Positions 48,682-58,195 of a stretch of 64,000 nt of DNA are shown one piece after another. This stretch comes from Alphaproteobacteria bacterium (GTDB taxonomy: Bacteria > Pseudomonadota > Alphaproteobacteria > Micavibrionales > Micavibrionaceae). The translations under genes and the position numbers were made by a program. The DNA lies in contig JAJFGW010000007.1 of the NCBI GenBank assembly GCA_021775915.1, positions 1 to 64,000 of the forward strand, written 5' to 3'. The number at the start of each line of letters is the position of its first letter. Position 1 is the first letter of the stretch. The notes under the pieces were generated by a model. It had not been told where the DNA came from. It made no database searches and saw nothing but the letters and a program-made list of their open reading frames with translations.

Positions 48682-49440
48682 CTAAAAGGAAAGAGGTAAA
48701 CCACAGTTTTCTATAATATGAAGGAAAGCACGTTCCATATTATCGTCCCCTCCTTCTTTCTTTAACTCTTCCGGCGTCCCTGTAAAAATCAACTGACCTG
48801 CGCTTAAAACGCTGACACGATCACAAATTTCATTCATATCAGCAAGAATATGCGAACTTAAAAAAATGGTGCGCCCGGCGGCCCTTACTTCCTGCAACAT
48901 ACCCTTAACCATCGTCCTCGCCTGCGGATCAAGACCGCTCATAGGCTCATCAAGAATTAGCAAAGGGCACTCTGTCAACAAAGTGGCGAGCAACCCCAAC
49001 TTCTGACGCATCCCCTTTGAATAGGTTTGAACGCGATTTTTTAAAACATGCGGATCAAGAGCCAAACGCTCTGACGCCGCAAAAACCTTATCCTGATCAT
49101 GCGATACACCATAAAGATTGGTCGTAAATTTTAAAAATTCAATACCGGTTAAAAACCACGGCGGCTCAAAACGTTCCGGTAAATACGCTATAAGCTTTTT
49201 ACTATCCGGGTGGTGCCTGTCCTTACCCTCAATCGTAATCGTCCCTTTATTGCATTCACGCAATCCCAGAATCGCCTTAATCAAGGTTGTTTTGCCCGCT
49301 CCGTTCAGACCTATAAGCCCGAATGTCTGCCCATGGGAAACCTCCAGACCAAGCCCTTGTATAACCTTATGACTGCCATAACCTAGATAAACATCATTAA
49401 CATTCAGGGCACAGACGGCATTGTCCTCGTCCGGCATCAT
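48682..49440 (-). CDS. ABC transporter ATP-binding protein
   Basis: GLIGLNGAGKTTLIKAILGL, YSKGMRQKLGLLATLLTECPLLILDEPMSGLDPQA. Confidence 0.95.
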   Translation of the reverse strand: MMPDEDNAVCALNVNDVYLGYGSHKVIQGLGLEVSHGQTFGLIGLNGAGKTTLIKAILGLRECNKGTITIEGKDRHHPDSKKLIAYLPERFEPPWFLTGIEFLKFTTNLYGVSHDQDKVFAASERLALDPHVLKNRVQTYSKGMRQKLGLLATLLTECPLLILDEPMSGLDPQARTMVKGMLQEVRAAGRTIFLSSHILADMNEICDRVSVLSAGQLIFTGTPEELKKEGGDDNMERAFLHIIENCGLPLSF

Positions 49441-50039
49441 AGCGGGGCAACACCCGGAAGAAAAATTCGCGTATCAAGATTAAAGCGCTGGTGCTGCTGC
49501 AAGCGAATCGGGAAAACAAGATTTGTAAAACTATCGATCCATTTTAGCTCGATATAATCTTCGCTGACCTTAATGTCGAGAATTTGTTTGGGAATGGCAT
49601 CAGGCGTCACGCGTTGACCATTAAGCCAGACAATCCAGCTTTCAGTCGACGTATACACAATACCGCCGAGACTAAGCTCCCTTATGCCGCGAATTTTGTT
49701 TTGAGATGGCGCCTTATTATCCAAAGATGCGCCAGGATCAGGTGGCCGCGTCCTAAATCTACGCTTCGCTTCTTGCAGCAATCTGTGTTGCCACAAAGTA
49801 AAAAACATCGTGCTCAACTCCTGAGGCTGAACTTCCGGCTGGCGCAATTTTAAATTCCGGTTATACGCCTCTTCAATCCCCATATATAAATTAGGATCAA
49901 GCAAGGCATCATCAACGTCCTGCACTTCAGCAGCACCGCTCACGCCGCCACCCTGCGCCATAACAGGAGAGGTAATGAACGCCCCAAGCGCCATTACTAA
50001 TCCAAAAAACATGTATTTCATCACGTTTAACAAACTCAT
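49437..50039 (-). CDS. Hypothetical pilus assembly protein (PilP/MshK-like position)
   Basis: Signal peptide; RELSLGGIVYTSTESWIVWLNGQRVTPDAIPKQILDIKVSEDYIELKW. Confidence 0.6.
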   Translation of the reverse strand: MSLLNVMKYMFFGLVMALGAFITSPVMAQGGGVSGAAEVQDVDDALLDPNLYMGIEEAYNRNLKLRQPEVQPQELSTMFFTLWQHRLLQEAKRRFRTRPPDPGASLDNKAPSQNKIRGIRELSLGGIVYTSTESWIVWLNGQRVTPDAIPKQILDIKVSEDYIELKWIDSFTNLVFPIRLQQHQRFNLDTRIFLPGVAPL

Positions 50040-50045
50040 ACCTAC

Positions 50046-50702
50046 CTAAAAGTCCCCCGAACCAAACTCGTCCAAAGTCCTTACATCTCCCTCCGGCACC
50101 ATTGTCCGCCAAACAAAGTCCAGATTCCCCCTGATCAGCGTCGTAGAGATTCCCGAACCAATCTGCCTTAAGGTTGCCTCGTTAACGTCAAGAACACGCT
50201 CCAGAGTAACGCTTTGAATAGACATGTGCCCCGGAAATGCATTTTCCATCCAATATATAAAACTATAAAAATCAAGGTCGTCTATAGCCTCAACACCAAT
50301 TCTGATGGGCGTACTGAGAATAACGTACCCCATACCGTCTGTAGCCTTATGCCCTACGACATTCGCAGAGCTGATATTGTAACTGGCGCGCAAAACCTTC
50401 GTGTATTCTTGAATACTCAGAATACGCCGCCTTGCCACAAGCCTGTTCTGGTCACTCATGAAACCGGCTGCCTGCAAGTCTTCAAAGCGCTCTTTTTGCT
50501 GCTGGATTTGCTGAAAATCGTTTCTCAAACGGTCAGACTCAGCACGCTTAGCTGCAATTTGCGCCCGGGTTGAACGAAGTTGACGCTCCAGTCCCTCATT
50601 TTCAGGAAACACATACATATATGTCGCCGCGCCCAGAGCAATATTAGCGGCAAGCAAAACAATAAGGATTAGTATTCTTTTAATACCAAGGACCTGAATC
50701 AT
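50046..50702 (-). CDS. PilO/MshJ-like membrane protein
   Basis: One TM helix then coiled coil LERQLRSTRAQIAAKRAESDRLRNDFQQIQQQ. Confidence 0.65.
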   Translation of the reverse strand: MIQVLGIKRILILIVLLAANIALGAATYMYVFPENEGLERQLRSTRAQIAAKRAESDRLRNDFQQIQQQKERFEDLQAAGFMSDQNRLVARRRILSIQEYTKVLRASYNISSANVVGHKATDGMGYVILSTPIRIGVEAIDDLDFYSFIYWMENAFPGHMSIQSVTLERVLDVNEATLRQIGSGISTTLIRGNLDFVWRTMVPEGDVRTLDEFGSGDF

Positions 50703-52309
50703 TCTTTTGGCCCCCTTATAACCAATTCCGCCAGATAATCTTCCTCAGCGGTAATTTCCTGGGCCGTTTTCCCGGCAACACCTTTAATATTTTGAGTATA
50801 TTCAGGGCGCGCAACCTGACGCGTAATATCAACTGCATATTTTGGCAAACGATCGCGAAGCCGCTTCTCCAGGTCATTGATAGCACGAATACCAAACTCC
50901 AACTCTATCGTTGGCGGAAAACTGAGAGAAAGAGTCGCTTCCAGCTTAGCCTCTTTTGAATCATCGCCATCGATCGTGTCAGCCGCCGTATATTCTTCCT
51001 CTATCTGGTTAACAACTAAAGTATCAAGGCGAATATCATCCCCCAGGGCAATTCCTATTTCCTTAAATAAGGGCAGCAACTTCATACGCCCGGCTTCAAA
51101 GTCTTCGTGAACGCCTATTGCCCCCTGAATCAGTTTTATATCAAACCCCAGCGCCTCCATGCGAGCCACCTCTTGTTCGTAGTCCGCTTCAGCCTCGGCC
51201 AACACACTCCTCTGAACGCTTAAATCATCTCTAACAGAGACCAAAGTCTGCACCATACCGGTAAGTTGCCAGGCTAAAAAGCCACCCGCCATAATCAGCA
51301 AAAATATTGCCGCCGCTGCCATTTGACGAGGCTGGTGAATTTTTGTTATTTCCGCAGCATCCATAGGCAGGATGAATTTTGATTTCCTCCCTGCCCAGGC
51401 CACATGAAGCGGCTCTGCATAACGGGCGTCGTCCTGGAATCCGACCCCGACGCCTAAAAGCCTCGCCGCCTCGGACACTGAGAACGAGCTATAATTACAA
51501 GACGTATCGATCAGTTTCTCTAGGGCCTCTCCGGACTCCTGCCCCGCGACAACAATAACATCCGTGCCATCATCCGGCGAATAACCAAACCGCGACAAAT
51601 AACTAACCGTTGCTTTAAATTCCTGAGCAACCTCCTGCGCCCACGCCCGTGGGTCAGAATCAGAATCGGAAACGGGCGTCATACGAGTCATCGCCAGCTG
51701 GCCGTCACGGATAATCACCTGACGCAAAGCACCATTTTGGTGCTGCCCGATAAAGACAACCCACCGTGATGCAATCTTCTTTTTACCCGCTACTTTAATA
51801 GACAGAGCCCTGACCATATCGGACGCTTCGACAGGCAAAAGAGTAAAGCCCGCTATGGAGACCATCGAAAGCTTCACTGCCTCCAATGTTTTTACTATTT
51901 GCTCCGAAATAGGTACGGCGGCGAAAAGATATAACCCGGCGCCTTTTTTAGCTTGTTTTCCTGCAACATCAGCAGCGTTCAGCCTTATAGGTAAAGCGCC
52001 GCGAATAGGATAGTTTGGGAAAGCCACTTGCAACTTACGCTTCAGGACATTCGCCTTATCCATAGACCCGACTTTAGGAAGGCGCTGCCCCCCTTTAAAA
52101 TGCTGATCCGTCATATCATTGAAGATAAGAACAGGCTTGCCGCCGCAATCTTTGCGAATCAAGCCGACAACAACATCCTCGAAATCTTCCGTTTGCCACG
52201 GCACACCATCCACAAGCTTCACAGCATTGTGCAAAACCTTGTAGACATAGAGCGCCTCATCCCCAATCAGGAGAACGGTACGCGAAGGTGTTAAAAACGG
52301 TATAGCCAT
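50699..52309 (-). CDS. PilM-PilN (MshI-like) fusion protein
   Basis: N-terminal actin-like region, central TM AAAAIFLLIMAGGFLAWQLTGMVQTL, C-terminal PilN-like region. Confidence 0.65.
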   Translation of the reverse strand: MAIPFLTPSRTVLLIGDEALYVYKVLHNAVKLVDGVPWQTEDFEDVVVGLIRKDCGGKPVLIFNDMTDQHFKGGQRLPKVGSMDKANVLKRKLQVAFPNYPIRGALPIRLNAADVAGKQAKKGAGLYLFAAVPISEQIVKTLEAVKLSMVSIAGFTLLPVEASDMVRALSIKVAGKKKIASRWVVFIGQHQNGALRQVIIRDGQLAMTRMTPVSDSDSDPRAWAQEVAQEFKATVSYLSRFGYSPDDGTDVIVVAGQESGEALEKLIDTSCNYSSFSVSEAARLLGVGVGFQDDARYAEPLHVAWAGRKSKFILPMDAAEITKIHQPRQMAAAAIFLLIMAGGFLAWQLTGMVQTLVSVRDDLSVQRSVLAEAEADYEQEVARMEALGFDIKLIQGAIGVHEDFEAGRMKLLPLFKEIGIALGDDIRLDTLVVNQIEEEYTAADTIDGDDSKEAKLEATLSLSFPPTIELEFGIRAINDLEKRLRDRLPKYAVDITRQVARPEYTQNIKGVAGKTAQEITAEEDYLAELVIRGPKE

Positions 52310-52322
52310 TTGGACGGTTGTC

Positions 52323-53540
52323 CTAGAAATCTATATTTTCAAAGCTTGAGTAAATTGGCCCGAACACAGCCACAGCAATCCATAGTATTATACCACCAAG
52401 AACACCCGTAAGGAAAGGTTCAATCATCGCAACCAATCCTTCAATGGCCTCATCAACATCGTTAGTATAAAATTCAGCGATCTGATCGAGAACTGTTGTT
52501 AGATTTCCCGACTCCTCACCAACCTTTAGCATCCGTACAACCATGCTAGGAAATTCACCCGAAGAATTAAAGGCTTCAGAGAGAGGACTCCCTGCATTGA
52601 CCTGCTCTCGCACACCATCCAAAGCATCAATAAGAGCCAAATTATTTACCGTTCTCTGGGCCGCTTCAAGACCGTGCAACACATCAACGCCACTGGCAAA
52701 TAAAGCCCCGAACGTCTGAGCAAAACGAGCAATATTAATTTTTCTAATCAACGGCCCCATGACCGGCAAATTCAGCGCCCACAAATCAAATCGATAGGCA
52801 ATTTCACCAGAAAGAGTACGCAGCCCCTTATACAGGAGGAAAAAAACAACGGGGGCCGCTAAAATTCCCCACCAGTACGCAACGAAGAAATCTGATGTCG
52901 ACATCAGTGCCGACGTGTACCACGGAATATCCTGATCAAGGTTTTTAATGAAACCCACAATTTGCGGGACAACGACCGCCATCATGATAACAACCGTAAT
53001 AACGATAACAACGGTAACAATAATAGGGTAACGGGTCGCCTTGCGCACTTTCACCTGCATCATATCAACCCATTTAAGATATTTAATCAGCTGTCTGTAC
53101 GAAGCCGTTAAGTCTCCAGTTTCTTCACCGGAGGAAATCAGGGAAATATACATATTCGTAAATATCTTGGAATGCTGTGCCATGGCTTCAGACAGAGAAC
53201 TCCCCTCCGACACGTCACGGTGAATGTCCGACATAATATCACGCAACTGGTCATGCTCAGTTGAATCGCGAATATCACCAAGGGCATCAAGAAGTGGCAC
53301 GCCTGCACCCTGCATCTGCTCCATATGCAGGAAAAGCTGTATCAAATCACGGATTTTGACCTTTTTACCAAGACTCAGCCCGGAAAAGATCCCCTTCTTT
53401 TTCTCCAAAGGGGCACACTGAACCAATTCCAGCCCCGCGCTCAGCAACTGATTGTGTAAATCAACTTCATTGGCGGCGGCAATCACACCGCGGACGGGGC
53501 GGCCTTTGTTATTAATAGCTCTGTATTTATAACGCTCGAT
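52323..53540 (-). CDS. mshG: Type II/IV secretion inner-membrane platform protein (PilC/GspF/MshG), probable ATC start
   Basis: ERYKYRAINNKGRPVRGVIAAANEVDLHNQL...SEAMAQHSKIFTNMYISLISSGEETGDL; GGAG 7 nt upstream of ATC; first conventional start in frame is GTG 53486. Confidence 0.85.
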   Translation of the reverse strand: MERYKYRAINNKGRPVRGVIAAANEVDLHNQLLSAGLELVQCAPLEKKKGIFSGLSLGKKVKIRDLIQLFLHMEQMQGAGVPLLDALGDIRDSTEHDQLRDIMSDIHRDVSEGSSLSEAMAQHSKIFTNMYISLISSGEETGDLTASYRQLIKYLKWVDMMQVKVRKATRYPIIVTVVIVITVVIMMAVVVPQIVGFIKNLDQDIPWYTSALMSTSDFFVAYWWGILAAPVVFFLLYKGLRTLSGEIAYRFDLWALNLPVMGPLIRKINIARFAQTFGALFASGVDVLHGLEAAQRTVNNLALIDALDGVREQVNAGSPLSEAFNSSGEFPSMVVRMLKVGEESGNLTTVLDQIAEFYTNDVDEAIEGLVAMIEPFLTGVLGGIILWIAVAVFGPIYSSFENIDF

Positions 53541-53569
53541 AGCAACTCTCCAAAAACACTCTTTTGTGA

Positions 53570-55405
53570 CTATTTATTAATATCGACGACCTTGGACAAG
53601 GCCTCAAGGGTGGTAACCCCATCAAGAATCTTCAGAATGCCATCATCCTTCATACTTTTGAAGCCTTTTTCAAAAGCAGCCGCTTTCATCTCTGCCTTCG
53701 TACCTTCTTTCGCGATGATTTCATCCAGGTCCTCATCAAACAGCAAAATTTCAGCAACGGCAACTCGTCCGTTATACCCCTGCCCCGCACAAGCCTGGCA
53801 TCCGCCCTGCACGGCCTTGTATATTTCCGGCGCATTGGCAGGATCAACACCTAAAATTTGGCACTCCGCCTCATCCGGCCTGTAAGGCTCACGGCAACTG
53901 GCACAAACGCGGCGCACTAGGCGCTGAGCAAAAACAGCGACAATCGCACCGGCGATCATGCCGGGCTTCAAATCCAGATCCAAAAGGCGGGGAATAGCCC
54001 CGAAAGAATCGTTCGTATGCAATGTCGTATAAACCTGGTGACCGGTCATCGCCGCCTTAAGAGCCATATCGGCCGTTACCCCATCACGAATTTCTCCGAT
54101 GAAGATAATGTCCGGATCCTGCCGCAACATGGCCCTGATGCCATCTGCAAACTCCAGAACCCCTTCGCGCACATGCGTTTGACGAATCATGCCGAGAGAA
54201 TATTCAACCGGATCTTCCAATGTCTGGATATTAACCTCGACATTATTAATCTCGTTCAGCATGGAATATAAAGATGTTGTCTTCCCGCTCCCCGTTGGGC
54301 CGGTGACAATGATCACGCCCTCGGGCCGCTCCTGTGCCTTGCTAATTTTTTCAAGGTTTTCAGGGCTAAAGCCGAGCTTTCCAAGCGGCATAATGCTCTG
54401 GCTCTGATCCAAAACACGCAAAACAATATTTTCACCATTAACCGTCGGCAAAGAAGACACACGGAAATCGGCTTCGCGCCCCCCGACATTCATATGAAAG
54501 CGCCCATCCTGCGCCGTCAATTTATCGGCAATATTCATGTTGGACATTATTTTTATACGCTGGGAAATAGCACTCCAGTGCTGTTTGTGAAATGTCTGCG
54601 CGGTGAATAACACACCGTCCTTACGGTAGCGCAAACGAATGAAATTTTCTTCCGGTTCAAAGTGAAGGTCGGACGCCCCCAGCTTTACAGCATCAAAAAC
54701 CAAAGCATTCACAAGCCGGACGATAGGATGGGCATAAGCCTCTTCTTCGCTTAACGTCGAAAGATCCGTTGCTGCTACTGCCTCATCCTCTTCCAGTTCT
54801 TTAAGGATGTCATTAATAGAGCTGGCATAACCGTAAGCCGCATCAATAGCCTCAGAAAGAATGGAAGGCGTTGTCACAATCGGCCTGATCATCACGCCTT
54901 TCGGCAAATAACGCCGCAGCGTATCCATGGCCACAACATCATAAGGATCGGACATCGCCACAACGGCCTCATGACCATTAACATCAATAGAGACCGGCAT
55001 AACCTGATGCTTTACAGCAATATTCTTCTCAATCAGACTCAGCGCCTCACCGTCAAGAATAGTATGTTTAGGGTCGAAAACATCAAAACCAGAGCTTTCA
55101 GCAAGAAACGTCGTCAACGTTTCATCATCAATAAAGCCAAGATCAACCAGAACTTCTCCCAGAAGCTTCCCGGTGACCTTCTTCTCCTGCAGTGCGACGT
55201 TAAGCTGGTCTTCGGAAATAATGCCCATCGAAACCAGCCGATCTCCGATACGGCCGCTTTTATCACCTTCCTGAACCGTCTCTACCAGTTCTTTCGAACC
55301 GTCACCTTCGGCACCATTAATACCGGCAAAAGTGTCCTCATCCGGCATTACTAATTCCGAGACGTCATCCGAATCCGGTGTATTATTTGGGTTGTCTTGA
55401 TTCAT
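53570..55405 (-). CDS. mshE: GspE/PilB-type assembly ATPase (MshE-like) with MshEN domain
   Basis: GRIGDRLVSMGIISEDQLNVALQEKK; IVTGPTGSGKTTSLYSMLNEIN, CASCREPYRPDEAEC...CQACAGQGYNGRVAVAEIL. Confidence 0.95.
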   Translation of the reverse strand: MNQDNPNNTPDSDDVSELVMPDEDTFAGINGAEGDGSKELVETVQEGDKSGRIGDRLVSMGIISEDQLNVALQEKKVTGKLLGEVLVDLGFIDDETLTTFLAESSGFDVFDPKHTILDGEALSLIEKNIAVKHQVMPVSIDVNGHEAVVAMSDPYDVVAMDTLRRYLPKGVMIRPIVTTPSILSEAIDAAYGYASSINDILKELEEDEAVAATDLSTLSEEEAYAHPIVRLVNALVFDAVKLGASDLHFEPEENFIRLRYRKDGVLFTAQTFHKQHWSAISQRIKIMSNMNIADKLTAQDGRFHMNVGGREADFRVSSLPTVNGENIVLRVLDQSQSIMPLGKLGFSPENLEKISKAQERPEGVIIVTGPTGSGKTTSLYSMLNEINNVEVNIQTLEDPVEYSLGMIRQTHVREGVLEFADGIRAMLRQDPDIIFIGEIRDGVTADMALKAAMTGHQVYTTLHTNDSFGAIPRLLDLDLKPGMIAGAIVAVFAQRLVRRVCASCREPYRPDEAECQILGVDPANAPEIYKAVQGGCQACAGQGYNGRVAVAEILLFDEDLDEIIAKEGTKAEMKAAAFEKGFKSMKDDGILKILDGVTTLEALSKVVDINK

Positions 55406-55668
55406 AACTAGATAATATTTCCCCACATGCAACTAAAGTCAGTACTCTACAGCTTTCTAAAGTAACAAAAAAAGCTGAAGAAATAAATAACGCCATATGT
55501 AAATAGCGCTTACCGTACATTCTGATTTAACTTTATTAACAAAGAGTTAGCGTAAAAAGCTCATACGCACCTCTATCCCTTCTATTTCAAGATCACCGTA
55601 GACGCCAACGAGCGCAAGAGATACCCTCTGCGTAAATTGATTCTCTATGCTTAAACACGGAAAAAACT

Positions 55669-56382
55669 ATGATACGCGCCTTAAGGGATAGCCTTCGTGA
55701 TTTGCTGCCGATTATTCTGGTCATTGCCTTTTTTCAGATTATCGTCCTGCAGCAACCTTTCCCGCATCCGGGCCAGATTTTAATTGGCCTGATCGCTGTT
55801 ATTTGTGGCCTGAGCCTATTTGTTCAAGGGTTAAACCTGAGCCTGTTCCCCATTGGCGAAGGCATGGCAGAAGCCTTTGCCAAGCGCGGCAGCGTTATTT
55901 GGCTGGTTATTTTCGCTTTTTCATTAGGGTTTGGTACGACAGTGGCAGAACCCGCCTTGATTGCTGTCGCAGGCGAAGCGGCAAAAGTTAAAGCTGCCGC
56001 GGGGCTCCTGGAAAACACGGAAGCTGCAAAATCTCTCTACGCCACAGGCCTGCGATATACCGTCGCCATTTCCGTCGGGGCCGCGCTGGTTGTCGGCGTT
56101 CTGCGCATTATCAAAGGATGGCCTATTCACTGGATTATTATGGGCGGCTACATGACAATTATCGCGCTGACCCAATTTGCACCGCGTGAAATTATCGGAA
56201 TAGCTTACGATTCCGGCGGCGTCACGACCTCAACAATCACAGTCCCGCTGGTTACAGCGCTGGGCATTGGCCTGTCTTCCGTTATTAAAGGCCGCAATCC
56301 CATGATAGACGGCTTTGGCCTGATTGCCTTTGCCAGCCTGTTCCCGATCGCTTTTGTTCTGGTGTACGGTATGGTGGTGTAA
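55669..56382 (+). CDS. DUF1538 membrane protein, copy 1
   Basis: [68 protein letters not shown]. Confidence 0.88.
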   Translation: MIRALRDSLRDLLPIILVIAFFQIIVLQQPFPHPGQILIGLIAVICGLSLFVQGLNLSLFPIGEGMAEAFAKRGSVIWLVIFAFSLGFGTTVAEPALIAVAGEAAKVKAAAGLLENTEAAKSLYATGLRYTVAISVGAALVVGVLRIIKGWPIHWIIMGGYMTIIALTQFAPREIIGIAYDSGGVTTSTITVPLVTALGIGLSSVIKGRNPMIDGFGLIAFASLFPIAFVLVYGMVV

Positions 56383-56387
56383 AAAAC

Positions 56388-57191
56388 ATGAGCGGTGTCC
56401 TTGAAACAATTTTCCCCACTTTTATCGGTACCATCCGTGATGTTGCCCCTATTGTGCTGCTCCTTGTTTTTTTCCAGTACGCTGTTTTACGCAAACCCTT
56501 TCGTAATCTTCGCAAAACAGCAGAAGGCTTCTTCTATGTTGTCGCAGGGCTGGCGCTTTTCCTGATCGGTCTGGAACAAGCCCTGTTCCCTTTAGGAGAA
56601 TCTATGGCCAAACAGCTCACCTCCCCGGACTTTATCGGTACAGGTACAAATGGCGTACTGCACTGGTTTGACTATTACTGGATTTACTTATTTGCAGCCG
56701 CCATCGGCTTTGCAACAACAATTGCAGAGCCTTCCCTGATTGCCGTTGCCATGAAGGCAGGCGAGCTATCCGGGGGCGCCGTAAGTTCACGGGGGCTGCG
56801 TATTGCTGTCGCTATCGGCGTAGCGGCCAGTATCGCGCTCGGCGCCTTCCGCATCGTTACCGGCACGCCCTTGCATCTCTATATGATGGCTGGTTATCTG
56901 GTCGTTGTCGTGCAAACAATATTTACGCCAAAATGGCTGGTGCCTCTGGCTTACGATTCCGGCGGCGTTACGACATCAACCGTAACAGTACCGCTGGTCA
57001 CCGCGCTAGGGCTGGGGCTTGCCTCCACTGTACCGGGGCGCAGTCCACTGATAGATGGTTTTGGGCTTATTGCGCTGGCCAGCCTGTTCCCGATGATTAC
57101 CGTGATGGGCTATGCGATGCTTTCTGAACGGTATTCACAACGCCGAAAGAATAAAAACACTACCGAAGAACTTGAAAAGAAAGGAGATTAA
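56388..57191 (+). CDS. DUF1538 membrane protein, copy 2
   Basis: [68 protein letters not shown]. Confidence 0.88.
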   Translation: MSGVLETIFPTFIGTIRDVAPIVLLLVFFQYAVLRKPFRNLRKTAEGFFYVVAGLALFLIGLEQALFPLGESMAKQLTSPDFIGTGTNGVLHWFDYYWIYLFAAAIGFATTIAEPSLIAVAMKAGELSGGAVSSRGLRIAVAIGVAASIALGAFRIVTGTPLHLYMMAGYLVVVVQTIFTPKWLVPLAYDSGGVTTSTVTVPLVTALGLGLASTVPGRSPLIDGFGLIALASLFPMITVMGYAMLSERYSQRRKNKNTTEELEKKGD

Positions 57192-57195
57192 ACTT

Positions 57196-57546
57196 ATGGA
57201 TTTTAAATTGATTATTGCACTTGTCTCTGACGATTACACAGAGAAAGTGATAGAAAATGCCCGCGAGACAGGGGCCACAGGCGCAACTGTCATCACCAGC
57301 GGTCATGGAGAGGGGCTAAAGCCTGCAAAAACATTCTTCGGCCTGACGCTGGAAGGGCAAATCGACATGGTATTGTTTATCGTGGAAAAGCATCTCAGCC
57401 GTACTATTCTGGAAGGCATTGCTGAAACGGGAAACTTCGATAAAGAATCAGGGACAGGCATTGCCGTGCAGATAGATATTGAAGATGCGGTTGGCCTGAA
57501 GGCACAATTAAAGACAATAGAACACGAAATAGAGGATCAGATATGA
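57196..57546 (+). CDS. PII-like (GlnB superfamily) regulatory protein
   Basis: MDFKLIIALVSDDYTEKVIENARETGATGATVITSGHGEGL; ATG 57196 after AAGGAGA; longer track start overlaps DUF1538. Confidence 0.8.
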   Translation: MDFKLIIALVSDDYTEKVIENARETGATGATVITSGHGEGLKPAKTFFGLTLEGQIDMVLFIVEKHLSRTILEGIAETGNFDKESGTGIAVQIDIEDAVGLKAQLKTIEHEIEDQI

Positions 57547-57953
57547 GCGAGAAAACATTTGTCAAAGTACGGGATGTCATGACCAAAAATGTCGATACGA
57601 TTGAAGGTCTATCGACGATTGACGAGGCTATCACCCAAATGCGGGAGAAGCGTTTTGGCGCGCTTATCGTCGCCCGGCGTGATGAAAGCGATGAATATGG
57701 CTTTGTTACCGTTCAGGACATCGCCCGCCACGTTATTGAGCCAAACCTCGCGCCAGAAAGAGTGATGGTCTATGAAATCATGGAAAAACCGGTTTTAACC
57801 GTTCATGGCGATATGAACATTCGCTACGCCATTCGTCTTCTCGAACGCATAGACCAGCTCCGCGCGCTGGTCATTGATAATAATAATGAGGCAGTAGGCA
57901 TTGTCACCATGCTCGATATGGTGACGCGCTACATGGGCAAGGATTCCAGATAA
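57543..57953 (+). CDS. CBS-domain pair protein
   Basis: VRDVMTKNVDTIEGLSTIDEAITQMREKRFGALIV...MEKPVLTVHGDMNIRYAIRLLERIDQLRALVIDNNNEAVGIVTMLDM. Confidence 0.93.
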   Translation: MSEKTFVKVRDVMTKNVDTIEGLSTIDEAITQMREKRFGALIVARRDESDEYGFVTVQDIARHVIEPNLAPERVMVYEIMEKPVLTVHGDMNIRYAIRLLERIDQLRALVIDNNNEAVGIVTMLDMVTRYMGKDSR

Positions 57954-57974
57954 GGTTTTGACCTCCGGAAAGAG

Positions 57975-58051
57975 TGGTGCGCCCGGCAGGAGTCGAACCT
58001 GCAACCTCCTGATTCGTAGTCAGACACTCTATCCAGTTGAGCTACGGGCGC
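57975..58051 (-). tRNA. tRNA-Arg (anticodon ACG), CCA encoded
   Basis: GCGCCCGTAGCTCAACTGGATAGAGTGTCTGACTACGAATCAGGAGGTTGCAGGTTCGACTCCTGCCGGGCGCACCA on minus strand. Confidence 0.96.
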
Positions 58052-58195
58052 ATATTTTCGAAGTCGAGGGGCAACATAAGTGATATCTGTGCATTTTTCA
58101 ACAAGTTTTCCGTCTTGTACTTGACACTGCTTATGCATTAAGGTGTCCTGTAATGGTTTCGAGAACTTTCACCACCGCGATTAGAATAAGAGACA

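Noticed and set aside
57929-58138. 69-aa minus-strand ORF (and overlapping 57795-58004)
   Set aside because: Runs through the tRNA-Arg gene and the 3' end of the CBS gene.
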